A DNA stretch of 64,000 bases from Apiosordaria backusii (Eukaryota > Ascomycota > Sordariomycetes > Sordariales > Lasiosphaeriaceae). The stretch's first letter is position 1. Each line of letters starts with the position of its first letter. The notes below the pieces were generated by a model that saw only the letters and a program-made list of their open reading frames with translations, ran no database searches and had not been told where the DNA came from. Positions 55,779 to 64,000 of this stretch are shown piece after piece. The position numbers were made by a program, and so were the translations under genes. The stretch covers positions 434,001 through 498,000 of the forward strand of contig JAUKTV010000009.1 in assembly GCA_030549205.1 (NCBI GenBank), written 5' to 3'.

Positions 55779-57509
55779 TTACGCCTTCTTCCCTTCCCAA
55801 AACGCAACCTTAACCCCATCCCCAGGCTGCAACACAATCTCCGCCCTCAAGCTCGGGTTGCCACCATCAATCTCCCCCATGTAATTATCCAACCTTTCAT
55901 ACTTTTGGAACAGCCTCGTCAACACGTACGCCATCTCCGTCAGCGCGAACTGCTGCCCGATGCAGATTCTCGGGCCGCCGTTGAAAGGGATATACTGCCA
56001 CGGCTTAGGCTGCCAGACATACCACCTATCCGGGCTGAAGACGTCCACGGGGGCAAAGTTGGCAGATACGGGAGGGTAGAGCTCTTCGCGGCGCTGCATG
56101 ACGAGAGTCGAATAGGCGATGGGGGTGTCCTTGAGAACTTTGACGGGGAGGGAGCCATCGGGGCCGCCGCCGCGGGGGAGAGTGGTGTCTTTGAGAGCGA
56201 GGCGGACACTGAATATCATGTTAGAGATTAATAATAAATTGAAAGAAAAGAAGGGGAAAACATACTTGAAGGGAACGACAGGATATAACCTCAGCGTCTC
56301 GTTCATGACATTTTGGAGGTACTTCATCCCCTTGAGATCCTCATACGTTGGTGCACGGGTGGATCCCACCACAGACAGAATCTCTGCCCTCAATTTCTCA
56401 AGAGCTTCGGGATGGCGAGCCAGTTCGTAGATCGTCCACGACAGAGTGCAAGCGGTGGTATCTCTTCCAGCCAGCAAAACAGCAATGAGCTGGTCCCTGA
56501 GAACATCACGATCGCGAGTGAATCCAGCCAGGGCGTGCAAAAAGGTGTAACCAGCGTCAGTCTTGCTGGCGAGGTCGTTCGGGTCCAGGCGGAGGGTCTG
56601 TTCGATGTACTGGTTGATGAAGGCGTTGATGATCTTCATGCTCTTGCGGAAGGAGCCGCGTGGAACGAAGACGTTGAGCGGACCGGCGCGGCTGATGATG
56701 GACTGGACTCGTTGAGCTTCGGCGAAGGCTTCAGCGAATTCTTGGCGGGGGTTGCTGAGAGACTTGACATCCTTGCCCAACAAGAAATCGGTCGCCGAGT
56801 CGAGAGTGAAACGGAAAAACAAATCACTGATATCAACCGGCTTTCCGTTTCCTGCCTCAAGATCGACGTGCTGGCTTTCGCCGTTGAGGGCTCCTCCGTT
56901 GGCAATGGCACGGAAAAGAGTCTGCATATGCTTCTCGAAAACATGTAAGTCGCTAACACGGTCCTTGACGAACTGCGGCCGGATCAACTGCCGGCTGCCA
57001 TGCCAGAGATCTCCATCGGTGGTAAAAATGCTGTTGCCCAAGAAGTTCTTCCACTCCCTGTGGAATGGCTCTCCCTTGCCGTAGTCACCAAACTGGGTCG
57101 CAAGAATTGCCTTGATATTCTCGGGGTCGCAGGTCATAACCACGCGGCGGCCGGCAATTCGGTTCTCGACAGTGGCGGCATTGGCGTTGACAAAGAGTGA
57201 TTTCCAGAGAGGGAGGTTTTGGTAGTTCATCGAGGCCTTCACGCTCTTGTAGATGAAATCGATACCTGTGTTGGTTAGTCTTGGTGCTCATGGTATATGG
57301 TAAGACTGAAGGTGAGGATATCTCTTACTGAATGGCAACTTGGAGGGAATCTTTGGCGGCCTTGCACCGGCCATACGTGCAAGCCTGAGCTCTTGCCATG
57401 CTGGTCTCACAACAAGCCACCAAGATAGATGGGCCACAATCAGTGCTGGTATCAATACCAACACAGATTTGACCGAGACATGGTCGAGGGCTGTTTCAAC
57501 GAGGCCCAT
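55779..57509 (-). CDS. Cytochrome P450, CYP52-like
   Basis: Three exons (57509-57329, 57265-56266, 56208-55779) with introns of 63 and 57 bp give 536 residues. The N-terminal hydrophobic anchor at about 10-32 places it in the ER membrane. I-helix A-G-R-D-T-T-A-C-T-L-S-W, K-helix E-x-x-R in N-E-T-L-R-L-Y-P, and the heme-binding loop F-N-G-G-P-R-I-C-I-G-Q with the Cys ligand are present. The text V-R-L-A-L-K-D-T-T-L-P-R-G-G-G-P-D-G across intron 2 is characteristic of the CYP52 clan, whose members hydroxylate the terminal carbon of alkanes and fatty acids. Substrate here is inferred from family only. A TATATAAA-like element lies about 155 bases upstream of the start. Confidence 0.9.
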
Positions 57510-59973
57510 TTCGGTGTTGAGGAAGGAACAAGATCCCGAGCTAGCGGGTAGAATAAGTAGCCTCCCTCAGTATCTGTATCCTCGCACAGAAAACAGGTAG
57601 AGAGGTATGAAAACAAACAATCCCGCGACTGAGATCGGCTCACTTGCTGGATGCCAATGCCACCGTATATAAAGCCAGGTTTTTGCCGCAGGGGTCAGCA
57701 GCTGTTGAGTAACCAAAGCAGTAGATCGACACGGTCTCTGAAAGTGTACGACCGTATGTATGCTGACCGTATTATGCGTTCTAGTACGAGTTTGTATGTG
57801 GTGAGATAGGACAGAGGATACTAGGGCAAGCAAGCAGTGCGGGACTTGAGCAGGGTGCGGCTCCCTCCCTCTTTATTTCATCTTTTCTGGGCTACCAAGA
57901 CAAGAGAATACTACACTGCCCTTCCTAGACGGACGCGGCGTAATAGGCGCGGGGGGCGGACATGATGTCGTCCGTTGTCCCGAAATCCGCACGTAGGCGA
58001 GCGTCTGAGGGGTTCAGTGGGAGTGAGGAGGGCAGGTTCTGCTGCCTCCATTGTCTGTGACACACTTGGCTCCACTCCAGGAGACGTCAAGGGACATGGG
58101 TTGTAGCTAGTGTTGGTGTGAAGCAAAGTAGCATCCTGGCGTGTGCGCACAGAAGGGGTCGGAATCAAGCCGACCAGGCCTTTGCTTGCTGCGGGCAGGA
58201 TTGCGATGACGGTACAGCATCAACCTCAGCGCACGTGTGTCCCGTATCCTGACCTCTCTTCTTGAACAAAGAAGTCATGTCTCGAGCCTCGGTTACCTGT
58301 AGAGAAAGTTCTCTTTCATCAGCCTCCTTTGCTTCTTTAGCATGAACTTGAGTGGAAGTAGCACCAACAAACCAACAAGACACTCCCAATCCCGTCTTTC
58401 CGCCCTGTCGAAGAAAAGGCTCCGTTCCTGACAGACGCGTCGGAGCCAACCCGCGCGTCATTCATTGGGCCCTAGTCTCAAGACAAGCAGTGCCGAGGCT
58501 CCTCTTTCTTGACACAACCTGCAAAAAGGCGGGGAAAACGGCGAGTGTGGGGTTGCAATTGCGTTGGACGTTGCGGACCGCGCGATATGCATCAAGTGGC
58601 GTGTTTTTTCCTGACAAGAGTTTCCATGCAGCATTCCATTCTATCTGGATCTTGTGGCAGATGTGGTACGGACGGAACACAACCTACGGCAGTTAAGCTC
58701 CACGGAAAGGGTTTTCGGGAGCAACTTAGAACCTAAGCTGGGAAGATGTCACAAGAAAAATCGCGTGGCTCGGGTCCGGTTCGTGGTTCAAGCGGTGTAG
58801 TGTATTATATGGTGTAACGGTGAGACTAAAGGTGCATAACACGAGCGAACTGTCGGTTCTTGTGGTCTTAGACTGGTGCTACAACACTGAGAAGCTGTAC
58901 GCTCTTGTTGTCTGTGGACGTTGAAGAATTCCCAAAATGTTCTGTTCGGTCGTAACAAGGTGCTGACGTGAAGGAGGGTTCCACCCCCCGCAAAATACCC
59001 AAACAGCGCTAACCCTGCCACTATTTACCCCAGAAAACCCACTAATTTCGGCGTAGGCTAGCCCTGTTGAGGAGGAGGGTTGGCTGTGTGTGAGCGAGCC
59101 TGTGGGAGGGGTCAGAATGTCATCAATGGGCATTCACTGCATTTAGGTAACTTCACTCGGCCGAGTGACCATTTTTGCATCTCACAGGGAGAATTTCGAG
59201 ATTGTTGCAGCTGTTTCATTGCATTCGTAAAATCCGTATCTTATCCCGGCTTTGTTACATTTTGTTCTGCCAAACCTGGGGGCTCCTGAGCAGTTTGATT
59301 CTCACTCTTCAGGGACCAACAAGCTTTCTGTTGGTGATGAGCTTCTCTGGATTTGGAGAAGCTCTGAAATTCACATGAAAACTTCTCTCATCCCCTCCCT
59401 TGGTCTGCCTGCACCTTCCCCGCACACCCATATACACAGCTGTCCGCCTCAAGTCCAATCAAAGCTCCAGAATTTACCTTGAGACAAAGACCGACAATCT
59501 TGGGCTCTTGGGGAGACGAGAGTTGGCGTCAGATGATGATTCTATACTTGTAAGCTGGCTGCGGCTATCCAGCTGGGCAAATAACAAGACGATCGATCGG
59601 GTTTGAGTGACAGAATTGAACCGTAACCCGACCTGTATAATGAGGGCTGCTATGAAGTCTTCCCTTGTCATGTAATCTTCCGTTCAACAAGAGCCCGCAA
59701 CTGATAGCGGGCTTTGCATTCTGATATTGACCAAATAGCAATACTTGCAATAGATATATTATATACACCCACATACACTGAGTCCAAGGCATGAACCAGT
59801 GCAAAATCACTCCATTTACCATACCTGGTATTGACATCATCCATATGGGCCAAGATCAGCCTGCTGGAAGAATCCCGACTTATACGGATCCATCCCGATC
59901 TACCACCATCAACTCGAACCCCACCACCAAACTCCAAAACTCCCTAGCAGGCGTACTCCATAGTATCCAGCCT
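57510..59973. other. 2.5-kb intergenic region without supported genes
   Basis: Promoter of the P450 gene, then sequence with only short, domain-free frames on both strands, ending in the 3' region of the GH20 gene. Confidence 0.45.
57666..57673 (-). promoter_or_regulatory. Possible TATA box of the P450 gene
   Basis: An A/T stretch (TTTATATA on the coding strand) about 160 bases upstream of the P450 ATG. The position is plausible; nothing else confirms it. Confidence 0.25.
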
Positions 59974-61919
59974 TTACATAGCAAACTCACACTCCCAAGG
60001 CTCCCCCTGCACGCAAAACTCCTGCGTAATCGGACTCGCCCTCACCCCCTTCTTGACAAGCCTTTCCCGAAACTCAGTCAGTCTAGGGAAAGCCTCAATC
60101 TGGCTCCTGTTCTGTCCCGTGTTCTCGTCAATCCTCCCTGACCACAGCACTTCTCCTGCGACGCTCGCTCTCGGCCAGACAATGCTGTCCAGGTTCATCG
60201 GGTCGATCGTCTCGCTCCAGACTGCCACTTCACCGCCGAGAACAAGCTTTGCTTCCTCCGCTGTGAGGTTGGCAGTGGGGTCGTGGGAGTAAATCAGCCC
60301 CCAGGATTTGGTAGGTCCGCACCAGTCGTTGAACGGGTACCCCGTCCGGAAAGGCAGTCCGTTTTCCCAGGTGATCCACTGGCCGCGGCCGCAGTCGAGG
60401 TACTATTCTCTTTTGTCAGTTTTTGTCTTCTCGTATCAGTGTCAGAACGGGAACTCACCCAGAAATTATAATTACTATCAATCACCCTATGTCCCTTCCC
60501 CGTCAACTTCTTCACCGTGCTTCCCCCAAGCCAAGCCTGCACCACCACCTCCTCCCCCAGCGTGACATTCCACTCCAGCGGAATCTCCTCCCACACCACC
60601 GGCGTCAGCCCCGCCTCCCGCACCCTCTTGTGCTGCGCATCAATAAACTTTTGCAGCAAAGGTTGCAGCACCTCCGAGGAATTTGACCTAATCCCCTCGT
60701 CAAGCATAGAATCATTCTTATTCAGCTCATCGCCCCCAGTATGGAAATACGCTGAATAAGGCTCGATCCTAGGGAAAAAATCATCAAACAACTTCTCAAG
60801 AAATTCATCAACGGCGGTGTTGTTCAGCTTAAACGCCCCGCAAGGCGGCTGGGCGCACCACCAGTGATATGGCTGTTCATTATACGCCACGATGAGCTCC
60901 GGGTGGGACAGCGAAACAGACCCGATATGCCCCGGCATGTCAATCTCAAAGTAGACCTGCACGCCCCTGTAGGCGCCGTACTTCTGAATCTTTTCGATAT
61001 CCTCCGGGGAGTACGTCTCGCTCGGGTGGTACGCGCCCTTTTCGGACAGCTCTGGCATCGAAGGGATGACAAGCGGCCAAGACTGCGAGTCGGTCACGTG
61101 GACGTGCAAGCGGTTGAGCTTGCTCCAGGACATGGCGTCGATGGTTCGCAAAATGTCCTCCAGGGGAAAGAAGTGGCGGGCCGTGTCGAGGAGGATGCCG
61201 CGGTGGGGGAACTTGGGTGAGTCTTGGATCGAAACGGGAGCGTAGGGGGTGTACCAGAATGTGCCGGTAGAGTGCTGGTAAAAGAGCTGAGTGAAGGTTT
61301 CTAAACCGCGGAGGACACCGATGGACGAGACGGCGGTGAGTTTGACCTCGCCGGTTTCGCTCAGGGTCAGGTTGTAGGACTCGTCGACTTCGCCTGCGAG
61401 GGGCTTGAAGGCGCTGGGGTCGTCCTCGGCTGTTTGGATGATTTCGAGGGTCTTGAGCCACTCTTGCTCCGAGAGGTCGGGCTCATATTTGGCTCCTGGC
61501 TTGTGGAGTATCCACGGCACGAACTTGCTGTTGAAAATTCCGGTGAGGGCCCTGGAGATGCCGGCTTGGACGATTTCCTTGCTGTTGAATCCAGAGGGTG
61601 TGTATCCATACGTGTACGGGATCTGTTGGTCGGCAAGATTTTCAGTTAATATTCCCTCCTCGTCATCATCATCATCGGAAGCAGTAGAGCAGCTACCAGG
61701 GTATACATGTGGCTGTTGCTCGGAAGGAGTGGAAGAGGAAGAGGAAGACCAGCATACAAATGCACCATTATACGTGACTTCAATGTTCTGATTCAGGTAC
61801 AGGACCGCATCTCCCTTGGTAATCTTTTGAGGAGCAGGCCAAACTGCCGCTACGGGGTGGGGAAAGAGGGGATATAGGAAGCAGAGAGCCGACACGAGCG
61901 ACGGCGTTTGAAAAAGCAT
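59974..61919 (-). CDS. Secreted beta-N-acetylhexosaminidase, GH20
   Basis: Two exons (61919-60459, 60402-59974) across a 57-bp intron give 629 residues. The signal peptide is residues 1-24. The enzyme removes terminal N-acetylglucosamine from chitin oligomers and glycoproteins by substrate-assisted catalysis. The catalytic pair Asp-Glu is in H-T-G-G-D-E-L-N; G-I-L-L-D-T-A-R-H-F and H-V-H-V-T-D-S-Q-S-W-P belong to the barrel, and V-V-Q-A-W-L-G plus N-Y-N-F-W-Y-L-D-C-G (rebuilt across the intron) to the substrate pocket. The last exon contains G-G-E-V-A-V-W-S-E-T-I-D and W-P-R-A-S. A Ser run and an Asp/Glu run at about residues 58-88 lie in a loop of the N-terminal domain. Several Asn-x-Ser/Thr sequons are present. 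Confidence 0.95.
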
Positions 61920-62072
61920 TGTAAGGGACTTTATGCTTGAGGTGTGAGAAACAGAGATGTCGAGTGATCTGGCTTGCCTAGGTTCTTCCTAACCCCAAGG
62001 CAGACAGGGCAGGCGGCTGAAAACAAGGCAGGGCGAGGCAAGGTGCGGAAGAGAGGGGGGAGGCTTTGTATG

Positions 62073-62080
62073 TTTATATA
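62073..62080 (-). promoter_or_regulatory. Possible TATA box of the GH20 gene
   Basis: TATATAAA on the minus strand about 155 bases upstream of the GH20 ATG. Confidence 0.35.
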
Positions 62081-63414
62081 AATAAGAAAATGGCATTCAA
62101 GGGCTGGTCTTCCAATCCAATTCCTTCAATCCGGTACCGCGTACGGGTATTCTGCACACAGCCCGCGCCGGATGGACCTTCCGTATCCAATCAAGGCTGG
62201 GGATTGAACCGTTGCACAGGATGATGGCACGGTGCAGGGCACCACAACACCCAGGTGCCAGAGAAATGGGTTTGTGTGGTTTGCCAACTTTGTGCACCGG
62301 ACCGCAACGTGATGGGATGGCTCAGGTCTCAGCTGTCGCGTGCTGTGGCGTTGATGCTACCTGGCGTTTGCTGGTCGATCGAGAATCCAGATGATGAAGA
62401 GCGTGTTGATCCAAATCTTTGATGCTGCTTGGAGGGGGCGCAACGTTACGTCTGGACTAGTTGCTTTTTCTTGGGCGATACCTAGTCCGTGTAAGTGCCT
62501 GAAGCCAAGTCTCAAACCCAAGCCACATTCAGCGGCTTGCATGCGTCTTTCCAACGTCAAAATATACAGTATCCAATGTTGAAAAGCAAGAAGACGATGC
62601 TTTGTGGGATGTTTGTTTGTGAGCCCTCGATTACCTTACAGATGCGGACCCTAGTGTACATAACTGAGACCTGCGGGGGATCCCAATGATGACGATCAGT
62701 GCCGGCCGAGAGGATCCCCACCACAGCCTACCGCTTGTACATAGCCAGAGAGCTGTAATTATAAAGTACAATACGGGCAGCTGTTGCAAGTTTTGTTTGA
62801 GCAGTTGGCGGTGGCTGGGAAAACAACGTGTAACTCTGCTGAATGGATTGGTACCAGCCATGTGCAAGAAAGACCAGCGGCTGGCGGTGGAGTTCTGCAA
62901 TACGGAGTATTCTTCAGGAATATGATAAGCCTCCCGCTGAATAAGCGTTCCTGGCACTTGCTCCCACCTTCTTCAATGACGCCATGGCCCGTGCTGCGTT
63001 CTTCACTGCAGAAGAGTCACGTGGAGACCGCCACTTTGCGAAAGTCACCAGCCACACAACGAGAGAAACTGATCAGCCTGGTCGCGCAAGGTTCCGCTCA
63101 CGAAAGTTGAATCATATCACCAAAACTTCCCAACATCATTCCAACCTCAACACCGCCGCTCTCTGCGATTCATCTGCCTTGGACAGTCATATCCATCAAG
63201 CGAAGGAACCGTCTCTTCCACAAGCCTCGATTTCCTCCTCCCCTTGGATCAGTTCGCTCCGGTGCCCGAGCGGTCGCGTCTCGAAGCTCCTTTGCCTTCC
63301 AAGGCCATTGCCGCTTGTATATCCACAAAACCCACCCTCGACTTTGGCCCGAACCAACAGCAAGCGATCTTCGTCTCCTCGCAAAAGCGAAAGACTTCCG
63401 GCAGTGCGAATCCC

Positions 63415-63433
63415 TTTTTTTTTTTTTTTTTTT
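63415..63433. repeat. T19 homopolymer upstream of the Nab2-like start
   Basis: Nineteen T in a row ending 85 bases before the ATG at 63519. It may be a nucleosome-depleting promoter tract or lie in the 5' leader. Confidence 0.9.
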
Positions 63434-63518
63434 GCGACCGCTTTAATCAACAGTTCTCGGCCATCAAATTCCTCGTCTCCTAGCCCAACACCAATACCAC
63501 CTTACATACCACGCGACC

Positions 63519-64000
63519 ATGTCTATCGAAGTCGCGATCGGCACGCCTTTGGCGGATGCCCTTAACATGGCCATCCAGACAAAGATTGCAGAACTTGGAT
63601 GGGCTGGTCCTGGCAATGAAGGCGCTTCCATGGCCGAGTACTTCGTTCTCATGCTCGCCAACGGCAAGTCAGAGGCCGAAATTGCCGCTGAGATTTCCGG
63701 CGATCTACTTGGCCTGGGTCCCGACAACGAGAGTGTGCCTGCGTTTGCGAGGTGGCTGTTCGAACAGATTGCCGTTCTCAACGCCCAAATGGGCTCGGAG
63801 CCCGCGCCGCCTGCTGCTGGAAGTAGTGAGATGGACGCAGTCGGGGATGACACAATGGAAGGAACTTTTGATCTTAGCATGGAAACAGATGCGCCTGCCA
63901 TCAATGCGTACGTCACTGTCCCTCTGACCAAGCATGAATCTAGTTTCGCGACAATCACTAACAGCAAATATAGACCTACTGGGCCAAAAGCAATGCGCGC
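63519..64000 (+). CDS. Nab2-like poly(A) RNA-binding protein, N-terminal part only
   Basis: Exon 1 (63519-63907) and the start of exon 2 (63974 to the window edge); the rest lies outside. The first 97 residues match the PWI-like N-terminal fold of Nab2, including A-E-Y-F-V-L-M-L-A-N-G-K-S-E-A-E-I, which parallels the E-Y-I-V-L-L-I-V-N-G segment of the yeast protein. An acidic linker follows, then P-T-G-P-K-A-M-R, which fits the start of the central region. Nab2 binds poly(A) tails with CCCH zinc fingers, controls tail length and helps export mRNA through nuclear pores; the fingers would be beyond the edge. The 66-bp intron has a GTACGT donor, a CACTAAC branch and a TAG acceptor, and contains no stop, so the frame is also open without splicing. 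Confidence 0.8.
   Translation, partial: MSIEVAIGTPLADALNMAIQTKIAELGWAGPGNEGASMAEYFVLMLANGKSEAEIAAEISGDLLGLGPDNESVPAFARWLFEQIAVLNAQMGSEPAPPAAGSSEMDAVGDDTMEGTFDLSMETDAPAINAYVTVPLTKHESSFATITNSKYRPTGPKAMR

Larger units (their letters stand above)
61920..63518. other. Divergent region between the GH20 and Nab2-like genes
   Basis: It holds the two promoters. A candidate TATA element lies at 62073-62080 and a T19 run at 63415-63433. The open frames at 62631-63565 show no domain. Confidence 0.5.

Noticed and set aside
32906..57509. Secondary-metabolite cluster (ABC transporter, SDR, aminotransferase, P450)
   Set aside because: There is no polyketide, peptide or terpene backbone enzyme, and housekeeping genes (ATP3, TOP1) lie between them.

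Overview
This window looks like nuclear DNA of a filamentous ascomycete, most likely a Sordariomycete close to the Sordariales. I infer this from protein similarity and gene structure, not from a database search. Genes are split by short introns (mostly 55-125 bp) with GTAAGT-type donors, CTAAC or CTGAC branch sites and YAG acceptors. The proteins match fungal families: LSD1 with an HMG box, CRH cell-wall transglycosylase, a FYVE-RING ligase and a CYP52-like P450. There are no operons. I support 20 protein genes, one of them cut by the right edge. I rebuilt exon joins by hand from splice consensus, reading phase and protein conservation.

Layout. 1-6.6 kb is gene-poor: a small GPI-anchored Ser/Thr-rich wall protein (+) and two tiny cysteine-rich proteins (-) that share a Cys/His spacing. 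6.6-9.7 kb: a three-zinc-module FYVE-RING ubiquitin ligase (+) and cytidine deaminase (-). 10.5-18.8 kb, all on the minus strand: LSD1-type histone demethylase, the Sec1/Munc18 vacuolar protein Vps33, and a UBE2W-like E2. 20.8-25 kb: a CaM-dependent kinase (+) and a conserved-looking unknown protein (-). 28.1-30.6 kb: histidyl-tRNA synthetase with 11 exons and an apparent mitochondrial/cytosolic double start (-). 31.1-31.4 kb: a 262-bp TA-flanked inverted-repeat element (MITE-like). 32.9-38.5 kb: a full-length ABC-B transporter (+) and a short-chain dehydrogenase-like gene (-). Both carry single-base deletions at or next to G/C-rich runs. 39.5-44.8 kb: ATP synthase gamma (-) and DNA topoisomerase I (+) share a divergent promoter. 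46.2-51.2 kb: a CRH-family GH16 enzyme (+) and two divergent unknown small proteins, each with about four membrane segments. 52.8-57.5 kb: an Aro8-like aminotransferase and a P450 (-). 60-62 kb: secreted GH20 beta-N-acetylhexosaminidase (-). 63.5 kb to the end: the start of a Nab2-like poly(A) RNA-binding protein (+).

How the genes work together. Most are unlinked housekeeping genes. Loose themes are cell wall and chitin (GPI wall protein, GH16 CRH, GH20), endosome/vacuole and ubiquitin (FYVE-RING ligase, Vps33, UBE2W-like E2), and mitochondria (ATP3, dual-targeted HTS1, an aminotransferase with a presequence-like N-terminus). The ABC transporter, dehydrogenase, aminotransferase and P450 are interspersed with housekeeping genes and lack a backbone synthase, so I do not call a metabolite cluster. 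The least explained items are the paired Cys/His microproteins, the TA-flanked element, the lysine/glutamate-rich insert in the transporter's first ATPase domain, the dehydrogenase that lacks its catalytic residues, and the two divergent membrane proteins.
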